A DNA stretch of 64,000 nt from Cupriavidus oxalaticus (GTDB lineage: Bacteria; Pseudomonadota; Gammaproteobacteria; Burkholderiales; Burkholderiaceae). Every line of letters starts with the position of its first letter. The stretch's first letter is position 1. The notes under the pieces were generated by a model. The model worked only from the letters and a program-made list of their open reading frames with translations, did not search any database and was not told the origin of the DNA. The stretch covers positions 410,501-474,500 of the forward strand of contig NZ_CP069811.1 of assembly GCF_016894385.1 (NCBI RefSeq), given 5' to 3'. Shown piece after piece: positions 9,304-17,421 of the stretch. The translations under genes and the position numbers were made by a program.

Positions 9304-10008
9304 TCAGACACCCAGGAGTTCCTGGAGCAGGTGCTGCTTCTCGTGAATCTCGTGCTGGTGGATCTCCGCGGCGATCTGGCCGTGCTCCACCACGTACATG
9401 CGGTCGGCCAGCGGCGCGGCGAACCGGAAGTTCTGCTCCACCAGCACGATCGTGTAGCCCTTTGCCTTGAGGTCGCGGATGACCTGGGCGAGCTTCTGCA
9501 CGATCACCGGCGCCAGTCCCTCGGAGATTTCGTCCAGCAGCAGCAGCCGCGCCCCGGTGCGCAGGATGCGCGCCATCGCCAGCATCTGTTGCTCGCCGCC
9601 CGAGAGCCGCGTGCCCTGGCTATGCCGCCGCTCGTGGAGGTTGGGAAACATCGCGTAGATCTCGTCGAGGCTCATCCCGCCGCCACCCACCTGCGGCGGC
9701 AGCAGGAGGTTCTCCTCGCACGAGAGGCTGGAATAAATCGCCCGCTCTTCCGGGCAAAAGCCGACGCCGAGACGCGCGATGCGATGGGCCGGCATGCCGA
9801 TTGCCTCGCGGCCGTCGATCATGACCGAGCCGGCGCGCCGCCCCGTCAGGCCCATGATCGCGCGCAGGGTGGTGGTACGGCCTGCCCCGTTGCGGCCGAG
9901 CAGGGTCACGCACTCTCCCTCGTTCACCAGCAAGTCGATGCCGTGCAGGATGTGCGATTCGCCGTAGAAGGCATGTAGGTCGGTGACCCGCAGGTATTCC
10001 GTCGCCAT
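9304..10008 (-). CDS. ABC transporter ATPase, LivF type, with Arg in Walker A
   Basis: A 234-residue ABC ATPase. The signature LSGGEQQMLAMARIL and Walker B LLLLDEISEGLAP are intact. The Walker A reads GRNGAGRTT, with Arg44 in place of the nearly invariant Lys; the codon is CGT on the coding strand. The ATG at 10008 lies 2 bp after the livG-type stop; an alternative TTG at 10014 would overlap that stop. It should energise the importer with the LivG-type partner, which has a normal Walker A. Confidence 0.9.
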   Translation of the reverse strand: MATEYLRVTDLHAFYGESHILHGIDLLVNEGECVTLLGRNGAGRTTTLRAIMGLTGRRAGSVMIDGREAIGMPAHRIARLGVGFCPEERAIYSSLSCEENLLLPPQVGGGGMSLDEIYAMFPNLHERRHSQGTRLSGGEQQMLAMARILRTGARLLLLDEISEGLAPVIVQKLAQVIRDLKAKGYTIVLVEQNFRFAAPLADRMYVVEHGQIAAEIHQHEIHEKQHLLQELLGV

Positions 10009-10010
10009 GA

Positions 10011-10796
10011 TCAATGCCCTCCCGGCGCAGCGAGCGCGGCATCAGCGCTGCCCATATAGGCCTCGATGACCTGCGGGTTGGCGGAGACTTCCGCGTACGT
10101 GCCCTCGGCCAGCACGCTGCCGCGCGCCAGCACCGTGATGGCGTCGCAGATGCCGGACACCACTTTCATGTTGTGCTCCACCATCAGGATGCTGCGATTG
10201 GCCGAGACCTTCTTGATGAGCTGCATGACGCGGTCAACGTCTTCGTGGCCCATGCCCTGCGTAGGCTCGTCGAGCAGCATCAGCTCGGGGTCGAGGGCCA
10301 GCGTGGTGGCGATTTCCAGCGCGCGCTTGCGGCCGTACGGCATCTCGGCGGTCGTCATGTCGGCGAAGTCCTCCAGTCCGACGTCGGCGAGCAATGCCAT
10401 GGCCCTGTCATCGAGCGATGCGAGGACTTTCGGCGAGCGCCAGAACTGGAAGGAAATCCCGAGCCTGCGCTGCAGCGGGATACGCACGTTCTCAAGCACG
10501 GTCAGGTGCGGAAACACCGCCGAGATCTGGAAGGAGCGCACCACGCCCCGGCGTGCGACCTGCGCCGGCTTGTCGCCGGTGATCTCGGCACCGTTGAACC
10601 GGATGGTGCCGCGCGTGGGATCCAGGAACTTGGTAAGGAGGTTGAAGCAGGTGGTCTTGCCTGCACCATTCGGACCGATCAGTGCGTGGATGTGCCCACG
10701 CCTGACCTTGAGACTGACGTCGTTTACGGCGACAAATCCCTTGAACTCCTTCCTCAGTCCGACGGTTTCAAGAATGAGATTGCTTGCCATGGTCAT
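10011..10796 (-). CDS. ABC transporter ATPase, LivG type
   Basis: A 261-residue ABC ATPase with an intact Walker A (GPNGAGKTT), and a Walker B region MLLDEPTQGMGHEDV. The C-terminal tail (ADAALAAPGGH) follows a LivG-like YAEVSANPQVIEAYMG end. It is the first gene of the leftward importer operon. Two in-frame ATGs, at 10796 and 10790, are possible starts; GGAA sits 5 bp before the second one. Confidence 0.92.
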   Translation of the reverse strand: MTMASNLILETVGLRKEFKGFVAVNDVSLKVRRGHIHALIGPNGAGKTTCFNLLTKFLDPTRGTIRFNGAEITGDKPAQVARRGVVRSFQISAVFPHLTVLENVRIPLQRRLGISFQFWRSPKVLASLDDRAMALLADVGLEDFADMTTAEMPYGRKRALEIATTLALDPELMLLDEPTQGMGHEDVDRVMQLIKKVSANRSILMVEHNMKVVSGICDAITVLARGSVLAEGTYAEVSANPQVIEAYMGSADAALAAPGGH

Positions 10797-11320
10797 TTCC
10801 GCGCCCGTTGTTGGGTCTGCTGGAGAATATGGCCGCAGCTAGATCACGTCCAATATATTATTTGTCAGTCATTGACACTTTTTGTGTATATATGTCGGAG
10901 GCGGCGCAGTTCGCACGCCTCGCGGATTGTGGCGACGAAGTATTCAAGATCCAGGCCGAGGACAATCTGGAAGCGGTCCTGGCGCTTCAATACCCCCGCC
11001 GATCCGTGATCTTTACCCATCAACCACAGATTCTGAGACGTTAGGACACGAAGGCCATGTCGAAGCGCCACAGAGGCGACAGAAACGAATGCGAACAAGG
11101 GTCTGTTGCTTGAGCGAAGCGGACGCACAAACGTCCGCGCGTTGGTGAAGGCAAATGACCCTTCATGGCCGCTAAGCGACGGCCGAAGGGAGAAGCCCAA
11201 CCGGAAATCTTCAGTTCCTGCTGCAGCGCTAACGCTTGACAGTGTCATGACGAATCCCGGACCGGCCGTCATGGGCGACGACGTACTATCGGCGCTGAAT
11301 GCGGCCGCAACGCCGTCTGT
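10797..11320. other. 524-bp intergenic region with promoter box and hairpin
   Basis: No convincing gene is visible. At 10848-10864 there is GTCCAATATATTATTTG, matching the box upstream of the LysR gene, followed by an AT-rich stretch to about 10895 that could be the promoter of the leftward importer operon. A perfect 7-bp inverted repeat GCGGACG/CGTCCGC with a 6-base loop lies at 11119-11138. The open frames across 10865-11272 have no recognisable domain and no ribosome site, so I treat them as non-coding. Confidence 0.5.
10848..10864. promoter_or_regulatory. putative regulator box upstream of importer operon
   Basis: GTCCAATATATTATTTG shares its first eleven bases with the box at 4896 between the LysR gene and the GH88 operon. 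It lies about 52 bp before the livG-type start, a plausible activator position. Binding by the LysR protein at 4942 is inferred from the repetition only. Confidence 0.45.
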
Positions 11321-12265
11321 TCACTCGGCATCGAGCTGCATCAGAGCGCTGACATGCGCCCTCGCACTCGTGGCCAATGCGTCGAGGCTATAGCCCCCTT
11401 CCAGGATCGATACGATGCGGCCGTCGCACGTCTCGTCGGCAATCTGCATCAGTTCCTGGGTGATCCAATGGAAGTCACTGTCCTCCAGGTTCATGCCAGC
11501 GAGGGGATCCAGGCGGTGCGCGTCGAATCCCGCGGAGACGATGAGGATTTCGGGGGCGAACGCCTTTAGCGCGGGAAGCACCAGGGCGGAAATCGCGGCA
11601 CGGAACTGCGCCGGCTCACAGCCGCGCGGCAACGGAACGTTGACGATATTGTGGTTCACCCCTGTCTCGGACCGGGCGCCGGTACCAGGATAGAAAGGCG
11701 ACTGGTGGCTGGATGCATAGAACAGCTCCGGGCGGTCGAAGAATGCTGCCTGGGTCCCATTACCGTGATGTACATCGAAATCGACCACAGCGACGCGCTC
11801 GAGTTTGCGGACCTGATAGGCGTAGGCTGCCGCGATTGCCACCTGGTTGAAAATGCAAAAGCCCATCGCCTTGGCCGGTTCAGCATGATGGCCGCACGGC
11901 CGCGTCGCGCAGAACACGTTACGCGCCTGACCGTCCATCACCGCATCGACACCCGCGCAAGCAGCACCGACGCAACGCATGACGGCTTCCCACGAGCCCG
12001 GCGACATGACCGTATCGCCCCCGTCCAGCGGCACGTATCCCTGGCTGGGAGCGCTTTGCGCGATCTCGTCGATGTAATACGGATCGTGGATCAATTGCAG
12101 CTGCTCGACGGTGCCCATCGGCGCATCGCGCCATTCAAGCGTTGCGAACTCGGGCGTTCGCAACGCCTGCACAACGGCTTTCAGGCGTTCGGGCGACTCC
12201 GGATGGTGCGGCCCGGGGCGGTGTTCGAGACACGCGGCGTGGGTATAAATAATCGTAGTTGTCAT
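11321..12265 (-). CDS. histone deacetylase-family amidohydrolase
   Basis: A 314-residue protein of the arginase/deacetylase fold, class II HDAC/acetylpolyamine amidohydrolase type. The Zn site and catalytic motifs are visible: the CGHHAEPAKAMGFCIFN His-His pair, VVDFDVHHGNGT (Asp and His ligands), SAGFDAH (second Asp ligand), and EGGYS near the C-terminus (transition-state Tyr). The usual RPPGHH reads RPCGHH. It likely hydrolyses an acetylated amine or other amide in the cytoplasm. A TTCAATATAT box lies about 86 bp upstream, hinting at co-regulation with the importer and the GH88 operon. Confidence 0.88.
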   Translation of the reverse strand: MTTTIIYTHAACLEHRPGPHHPESPERLKAVVQALRTPEFATLEWRDAPMGTVEQLQLIHDPYYIDEIAQSAPSQGYVPLDGGDTVMSPGSWEAVMRCVGAACAGVDAVMDGQARNVFCATRPCGHHAEPAKAMGFCIFNQVAIAAAYAYQVRKLERVAVVDFDVHHGNGTQAAFFDRPELFYASSHQSPFYPGTGARSETGVNHNIVNVPLPRGCEPAQFRAAISALVLPALKAFAPEILIVSAGFDAHRLDPLAGMNLEDSDFHWITQELMQIADETCDGRIVSILEGGYSLDALATSARAHVSALMQLDAE

Positions 12266-12559
12266 GTTCGGCTGTACTCGGTTTCAACCGGCGACATTCC
12301 GTGATCGCACACCGGGCCTACGTTGTTGGTCACGGCGATCCTATCAGATATTCAATATATCAGGAGGTGTGATCGCTTCGCCACGATCACCCGGCGAGCC
12401 GGGAGACCGATTGCATAGTTGAGGTCTGGGGGCTGTCCTGTCCCGCAAATAGCTCACCCATGAAGTCATGAATCGAACGTTTTCATCCGACTGAATCAAA
12501 CTGGTTGGGAAGGGCCGGGGGAGTGGCGGCGTCGCAGCGATGTCCGCTGCAATCGGTTG

Positions 12560-13066
12560 TCAGGCGCCTGGCTCATTCAGGCCAGGTCTTTCTTCAGAGT
12601 CCCGGGCAGTCGTTGGCAGCTCGGTAAGAACAGAAACCACCAATGCAGCAAGGGCGACAATCTGAAGGATCGCACGTGCGGCGTGTGCGAACTCCCACTG
12701 GTCTCGCCAACGTTCCCAGTTGGCAGGTAGCGTTTCTGGCGACAGCGGGACTAGCGCAGTGTTCACTGGAGCGACCCAGATCCAGAAGATTGCGTGGGTT
12801 GCGGCAAGGCAAGATGCGGCGAGCAATGTCCAACGAAATGCTCTCCGGCGCTTGCGAACTACAGCAACTAGCGCCAGGCAGGCGATGACCGCTCCAATCT
12901 CGCAAACGCCAGAGACCTTCCCAAAGGTGGGGTAGAGAGTCTGCAGGAGCTTAAGCCACAGCGCGCCGTCATAGTTGAGCTTGGCCGGCATCTCCAAAAG
13001 ATGGGCCACGGCTGCGCTCATGCTGAGCGCCGTCAGCATGATCACGAGGAACCGTAGTACTTTCAT
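12560..13066 (-). CDS. small four-helix membrane protein, function unknown
   Basis: A 168-residue protein with four predicted membrane helices (about residues 4-24, 52-72, 82-104, 133-153). The layout, with [13 protein letters not shown] after the first helix and a long polar loop before the last, resembles small DUF1772-like integral membrane proteins. The start at 13066 has a good AAGGGGAAG box. The upstream neighbour is a broken exbB; no functional link is evident. Confidence 0.65.
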   Translation of the reverse strand: MKVLRFLVIMLTALSMSAAVAHLLEMPAKLNYDGALWLKLLQTLYPTFGKVSGVCEIGAVIACLALVAVVRKRRRAFRWTLLAASCLAATHAIFWIWVAPVNTALVPLSPETLPANWERWRDQWEFAHAARAILQIVALAALVVSVLTELPTTARDSEERPGLNEPGA

Positions 13067-13099
13067 GGCTTCCCCTTGGATGCACAAGCGGAGCAGCGA

Positions 13100-13510
13100 A
13101 CCGCATGACGCCATCGTTGGCCGGACGGGGGATGGAACGCACGCATGCGCCTGTATGGAAGTAGCCGTGCAACTCGAACGCAAACCGGTTGAGCTTGCCA
13201 ATGACGACCTTGTTGCCTCGATTCAGTGCGTTGTAGCCCAGCACGGCTGGAATGGCGACGGCCAAGCCGAATGCGGTCATGATCAACGCTTCACCAACCG
13301 GGCCGGTGACCTTGTCAACCGTTGGAATGCCTGACATCCCGATGCCGATCAATGCATGATAGATGCTCCATACGGTACCGAACAGGCCGCCAAAAGCGCA
13401 GTTCTGCATGGCGTGCCATCTGCCTGAGACGGACCAAATCCAGCACCTTGGCGAGAATGACGATCTAGGAAAGCAGAGACATTGCAAGCAGAACGGGCAT
13501 GGACGGCGCC
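13100..13510 (-). pseudogene. exbB: exbB/tolQ proton-channel pseudogene
   Basis: Pieces of an ExbB/TolQ protein are spread over two frames. Reading leftward from about 13510, one frame gives [11 protein letters not shown], then a TAG stop, then [16 protein letters not shown], which is the first membrane helix. A second frame then gives [50 protein letters not shown] and [12 protein letters not shown], the conserved second and third helices. So there is at least one in-frame amber (where Trp is expected) and one frameshift, and the N-terminus is missing. No exbD or tonB follows. Confidence 0.75.
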
Positions 13511-13516
13511 TTCCCG

Positions 13517-14662
13517 TCAAGGGAGATGTCGCACGAGCCAGACCGATGCCGATACTGCGGCAATGGCCCAGAGCGTCACGATCACCAGTGCAGCAACGTG
13601 GCTGACGGGGCGGTTGGGGGCCGCTGCGGCTGTTGCGCGATGCTGGCGCATCACTTCAAGCGGAATTAACCGTATTGCCAGCAACAAGCCGAGAGGCACC
13701 AGCACTACCTCGTCAACATAGCCAAGCACGGGAATGAAATCGGGAATCAGGTCAATGGGCGACAAGGCATAGCCGGCGATCAGCGAGGCGAGCGCTTTCG
13801 CATACCATGGCGTGCGCGGATCTTGTGCGGCCAGCCACACGGCGTGCGCCTCGTTTCTGACTGTGCGAGCCCAGCGCCGGGAGCGTGCGACCAGATGATG
13901 CAGCAGGTCCCTGCGCCACAAGTGCAGACGGACATCGTCCAGCACCGGGACTGCCGCAAGGGCGAGCAGCAGGGTTGCCAACGCAAGCGTGGCGCTGAAC
14001 CCGATGTGCTTGAAGCCCAAGGCGCCGATGACGCCTCCGGCGAAGAACAGGGTGACCAGCGTGAGGAGTACCCGTAGCTTGTGCCGATTGGCGAGCACTG
14101 GTGGCTTGCCCGAGTCGTCTCTGGACAGGTTCCAGAAGAAGAGCTTCCCCAGTTCGATGCCGATGTCCGTGACCATGCCGGTCACATGCGTGGTGCGGAT
14201 CTCGGCATTCGACAGCTTGGTAACCAAGGCATTTTGCAGGCCCATGATGAAGCAGAGCACCATGACCGTTGCCGGCACGAACAGCCATTCGTGGTGCTCG
14301 AGATTGCTTCCAAGCAAGCCAAAACACACCAGCAGCGTGGCTTCCAGCATGAGCGGCAATGCGTATTCGCTTTGCAGGCGCTCGCGGCGCCCCCAGTTGA
14401 CCAGGACCGCCGAGCAGGCGGCACCTGCCAGGAATGACAGCAGGGCTCCCAGGCCATCCAGCATTAGCCAGAGACTGCCCAGAGCCAGGTTGTCGGCCAT
14501 GGCGGACACGATGCCAGACATGTGCGAGGTGTACTGGTGCACCGCCAGGAAGCCCCCGGCATTGGTCGCGCCGGCAACAAAGGCCAGGTAACAGGCCAGT
14601 TGCCGGTTGCTTCCGGGGCTGCGCTCCTTTCCGGTCAGCTTGCGCAAGTACAGGATTGGCAT
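13517..14662 (-). CDS. DUF1275 (YoaK)-DUF1232 (YkvA) fusion membrane protein
   Basis: A 381-residue protein joining two usually separate families. Residues about 20-240 match DUF1275/Yoa[29 protein letters not shown] and [16 protein letters not shown], with about six membrane helices. Residues about 275-338 match DUF1232/YkvA, with [12 protein letters not shown] and [24 protein letters not shown], followed by a last membrane helix at about 358-378. Both parts look complete, so this reads as a true gene fusion. The function of either family is not established; YoaK proteins are transporter-like. Its start abuts no other gene and it ends against the exbB remnant. Confidence 0.8.
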   Translation of the reverse strand: MPILYLRKLTGKERSPGSNRQLACYLAFVAGATNAGGFLAVHQYTSHMSGIVSAMADNLALGSLWLMLDGLGALLSFLAGAACSAVLVNWGRRERLQSEYALPLMLEATLLVCFGLLGSNLEHHEWLFVPATVMVLCFIMGLQNALVTKLSNAEIRTTHVTGMVTDIGIELGKLFFWNLSRDDSGKPPVLANRHKLRVLLTLVTLFFAGGVIGALGFKHIGFSATLALATLLLALAAVPVLDDVRLHLWRRDLLHHLVARSRRWARTVRNEAHAVWLAAQDPRTPWYAKALASLIAGYALSPIDLIPDFIPVLGYVDEVVLVPLGLLLAIRLIPLEVMRQHRATAAAAPNRPVSHVAALVIVTLWAIAAVSASVWLVRHLP

Positions 14663-14701
14663 GGTTGCGTTGATCGGGAGGCTTGCGCAGGAAGGGGCTT
14701 G

Positions 14702-15547
14702 TCAGTACCGGATCTGCGGCCTTGCCGGCTTGGGCCAGGAGGCACGATCCGAGGCAACGCGCTCGCCGCGTTTCAACCGTCGGGCTGCCCCGGTCAGGTT
14801 CAGGGGATGCGCGGTTTCCAGGATGCGCGCACGCGCCAGCAGTGCATCCAGGGAGGGCAGCTTGTGCGGTCCTTTCCAGGCGAACAGCGTGTAGTTGGCA
14901 CTGTCTTCGGCAAGGGAGAGGGACATCGACTGGCCGAAGGCGGTACTGGCCTCCTCCAGGTAAAGCGGGATATCGGGATCGCTCTCGAGGAAATTCGCGA
15001 CCAGCACACCGGTATCGGCCAGGCGTGCATGACAGGCGGCATAGAAGTCCGCGGTGCCAAGCTGTACCGGCATGCCGTCGGCCAGGAAGCCGTCCACCAG
15101 GATGACGTCCGGGCGCGCATCCTGGTTCGCGACATACTCGGCGCCATCCGCGCAGACCACCTCGAGTCGTTCGTCGTCCGCTGGGATCTGGAACTGCTCG
15201 CGCAAGGCGATGACCTCCGGATTGATCTCGATTGCCACAACCTTGGTATTGGCGAGATGCCGGTAGCAGTATTTGGCAAGTGAGCCGCCACCCAGGCCGA
15301 TCATCGAGATCCTGGCGGGAGTCGGGTGCAGCAGCAGGAATCCCATCATCGTCCGGGTGTAACCCAGCACGAGCTTGTCGGGATCCTTGCGCGACATGAG
15401 GCTTTGGGTGGCCAGTGCGTCGAAATGCAGCGACAGCGCGTGCCGGGTTTCCAGCACCTGGGGCGTGCCGTCGTTGGCCGCCTCGGCCAGGAATTTCAGG
15501 TAGGCCTCGAACGAGGAGCGGTCGGCCTGCATCTTGTCGGCTCCCAT
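14702..15547 (-). CDS. SpeE-like SAM-dependent methyltransferase/synthase fold protein
   Basis: A 281-residue protein with a Rossmann-like fold of the spermidine synthase superfamily. Motif I is MIGLGGGSLAKYCYRH, an acidic ribose-binding segment VVAIEINPEV follows, then VVCADGAEYV and DVILVDGF. The last motif lacks the DSxD arrangement of real polyamine synthases, so aminopropyl transfer is doubtful. The ATG at 15547 overlaps the stop of the HPr-like gene (TGATG), indicating tight translational coupling. This operon pairing is not one I recognise. Confidence 0.75.
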   Translation of the reverse strand: MGADKMQADRSSFEAYLKFLAEAANDGTPQVLETRHALSLHFDALATQSLMSRKDPDKLVLGYTRTMMGFLLLHPTPARISMIGLGGGSLAKYCYRHLANTKVVAIEINPEVIALREQFQIPADDERLEVVCADGAEYVANQDARPDVILVDGFLADGMPVQLGTADFYAACHARLADTGVLVANFLESDPDIPLYLEEASTAFGQSMSLSLAEDSANYTLFAWKGPHKLPSLDALLARARILETAHPLNLTGAARRLKRGERVASDRASWPKPARPQIRY

Positions 15548-15819
15548 CAGAGAGACTTGGGGAGCGCTTCCCCTCTCAGCAATGCCGCGATGGTGACGAG
15601 GGCAGCCGCCTCGTCCGGCCCGGTCGCCTGGATTCGGATGTGCGTGCCCGCCCGGGCAGACAGCCGCATGACCTCCATCACATTCTTGGCATTTGCAACC
15701 CAGGCGCCGCTGGCGAGCACGATCTCGCACTCGAACTGATTGGCCGTGAAGGCCAGCCTCGCGGAATTCCGTCCCTGAAACGCGTCCCTCGCAGTGAGTT
15801 CGATCGTCACTTCTACCAC
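15547..15819 (-). CDS. HPr-like protein lacking both phosphorylation sites
   Basis: A 90-residue protein with the full HPr fold pattern: beta start VEVTIEL, helix region ARLAFTANQF, the NAKNVMEVMRL helix and C-terminal DEAAALVTIAALL. The active-site loop of HPr (GLHxRPA) here reads GRNSARLA, so His15 is replaced by Ser19 and the following Pro by Leu. The regulatory Ser46 position is Asn46. It therefore cannot act as a normal PTS phosphocarrier. It starts at GTG 15819 after a GAGGG box and is coupled by overlap to the SpeE-like gene. It may be a regulatory or structural relic of HPr (Crh-like idea); this is inference. Confidence 0.75.
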   Translation of the reverse strand: MVEVTIELTARDAFQGRNSARLAFTANQFECEIVLASGAWVANAKNVMEVMRLSARAGTHIRIQATGPDEAAALVTIAALLRGEALPKSL

Positions 15820-15919
15820 TGATCCCTCATCAAGAAATAGTGCACCTCAACCCCTCAGCTGAACTGGCATGCGCGTCGTCGCGGCGGCGGGACGCGCAGG
15901 GGGTCTCAGCAGGAGTCTC

Positions 15920-15962
15920 ATAGTCGTATACTATGATAATACTATTATCATGAAATGATAAT
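15920..15962. promoter_or_regulatory. palindromic operator array upstream of ribbon-helix-helix gene
   Basis: Two inverted repeats lie side by side: ATAGT-CGTAT-ACTAT at 15920-15934 and ATGATAAT-ACT-ATTATCAT at 15933-15951. A third direct ATGATAAT half-site is at 15955-15962. The block is strongly AT-rich against a 65% GC background and ends 9 bp before the start codon of the small ribbon-helix-helix gene. Arrays of short half-sites are the usual targets of such proteins, so autoregulation is likely; it may also control the divergent HPr-like operon. Confidence 0.6.
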
Positions 15963-15971
15963 CCAGAGCGC

Positions 15972-16142
15972 ATGGAATCCAGGACCGCACGCCTGACCGT
16001 ATTGATTGACCCGGTGAAGAAGAAGGCCTTTGAGGCGCTGTGTGCCGCACAAGACCAGACCCCATCGCAAGTCGTTCGCCAGCTGATTCGCGACTACTTG
16101 CAGGAGCACGAGGTGGACTACGCCACCAGGCCGAAGCGCTGA
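15972..16142 (+). CDS. ribbon-helix-helix (CopG/Arc-type) DNA-binding protein
   Basis: A 56-residue protein starting MESRTARLTVLIDPVKKKAF. The RTARLTVLID strand, the KKKAFEALCAAQ helix and the TPSQVVRQLIRDYLQEH helix form the classic beta-alpha-alpha ribbon-helix-helix pattern. It starts at ATG 15972 and stops at TGA 16142. No toxin gene follows, so it is more likely a stand-alone repressor than an antitoxin. The palindromic array immediately upstream is the obvious operator. Confidence 0.75.
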   Translation: MESRTARLTVLIDPVKKKAFEALCAAQDQTPSQVVRQLIRDYLQEHEVDYATRPKR

Positions 16143-16320
16143 GCGCCTGCGCCGATGCGGAGCGTGGGTGACACGCGGCAGGGAGCGCCGGCGCCCGCGT
16201 ACCGGCCTTCGCTTGAGGCATACTTCACGCATCCGCGTGCGAGACCCCCATCCCGCACACCGCCCCATTGCCTCACACCAACATCCCGGCGCGGTCCCCC
16301 GCGCACGCCGGGCCCTCGCC

Positions 16321-17421
16321 ATGCAAAACGTCGGAAACGTCGGAAACGTCGGAAACGTCGGAAGACTCGTCCGCAGCGCCAGCCTGAGCGGCTATATCGA
16401 GCTGACGGAGTCGCTCGGGCATGATCCCGGGGCCTTGCTGCGCAAGGCCGGGCTGTCCGCGCGGCTGCTCAGGGACCCGCAGGCGCTGATTCCCAGCAGG
16501 GCACTGCGCGAGCTGCTCGAACTCACCGCCAGCGCCACGGGCACGGAGGATTTTGCGCTCCGGCTGGCGGCGCGCCGCACGTTTTCCAACCTGGGGCCGA
16601 TCAGCCTGGTGCTGAAGGAGGAGCCTTCGCCGAGGCAGGCGCTCGATGCCTTGTGCCGTTACCTGAAGCTGATCAGCACCTCGCTCGTCATGCGCATCGA
16701 GGAGACCGGCCAGACCGTGGTCATCCGTGAAGACCTGCTGCCGGGGCCGGGCGCGGCCACGCGGCAGGCGATGGAGTTGAGCGTGGCCATGATGTTCCGG
16801 ATCCTGCGCGAGCTGATCGGGCCGCAGTGGCGGCCGCAGCAGGTCTGCTTCACGCACCGGCCGCCGGCGGATATGGCGGCGCACCGTGCCTTCTTCGGCC
16901 GCAACCCGATGTTCAACCAGCCATTCAATGGCATGGTCTGCGCGGCGGCCGACCTGGACACGCCGCGCACGCCCGACCATTCCGGGGCCATCCAGCTGGC
17001 CCGGGACTACCTTGAGGCATCGCTGCGCCAGCGCGGCGAGGGCATGCGCGAGGCGTGCCGCGAGCTGATCATGGCGCTGCTGCCCGGCGGGCGCTGTACC
17101 GCCCAGCAGGTGGCGCGGCATCTTCGCGTGGACCGCCGCACGCTGCATCGCCATCTCATCGTCGACGGGCTGACCTTCTCGGCCTTGCTCGACGAGGTTC
17201 GTACCGAGCTGGTCAGGCGGCACCTGCAGGAGAGCGACCTGCCGCTTGGCGAGATCGCGGGGCTGCTGGGATTCTCGAACCAGAGCAGTTTCAGCCATTG
17301 GTTCCGCGCGAGCTTCGGCTGCAGCGTCACGCAATGGCGTTTGCAGGCGGCCGATCAGGCCGCAGCGGAACGCGCCGGCGCGGGTCGCCGGCGCACAGGA
17401 GCTGCCGTCAGTCGGCAATAA
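16321..17421 (+). CDS. AraC-family regulator with N-terminal 9-bp repeat tract
   Basis: A 366-residue AraC regulator of the OruR/ArgR-like class. An arabinose-binding-like effector domain covers about residues 20-210 and the two HTH motifs lie in the last 100 residues (VARHLRVDRRTLHRHLIVDG and IAGLLGFSNQSSFSHWFRASFGCSV). The ATG at 16321 is followed by four copies of the 9-bp unit AAACGTCGG (16326-16361), giving NVGNVGNVGNVG. No strong ribosome site is seen. Its 3' end overlaps the convergent oxidoreductase gene by 14 bp. It may control that adjacent catabolic operon. Confidence 0.88.
   Translation: MQNVGNVGNVGNVGRLVRSASLSGYIELTESLGHDPGALLRKAGLSARLLRDPQALIPSRALRELLELTASATGTEDFALRLAARRTFSNLGPISLVLKEEPSPRQALDALCRYLKLISTSLVMRIEETGQTVVIREDLLPGPGAATRQAMELSVAMMFRILRELIGPQWRPQQVCFTHRPPADMAAHRAFFGRNPMFNQPFNGMVCAAADLDTPRTPDHSGAIQLARDYLEASLRQRGEGMREACRELIMALLPGGRCTAQQVARHLRVDRRTLHRHLIVDGLTFSALLDEVRTELVRRHLQESDLPLGEIAGLLGFSNQSSFSHWFRASFGCSVTQWRLQAADQAAAERAGAGRRRTGAAVSRQ
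16326..16361 (+). repeat. 9-bp tandem repeat (AAACGTCGG x4) at the araC-type start
   Basis: Four perfect copies of AAACGTCGG lie within the first 14 codons of the AraC-type gene. Because the unit is a multiple of three, copy-number change would alter N-terminal length (Asn-Val-Gly units) but not the frame. Confidence 0.85.

Noticed and set aside
10865..11272. Possible 135-residue gene upstream of the importer operon
   Set aside because: No ribosome site or domain; it crosses the promoter box and a hairpin, so it is more likely non-coding.
15972..16142. The ribbon-helix-helix gene considered as an antitoxin
   Set aside because: The next gene is an AraC regulator 178 bp away; no toxin-like open frame follows.
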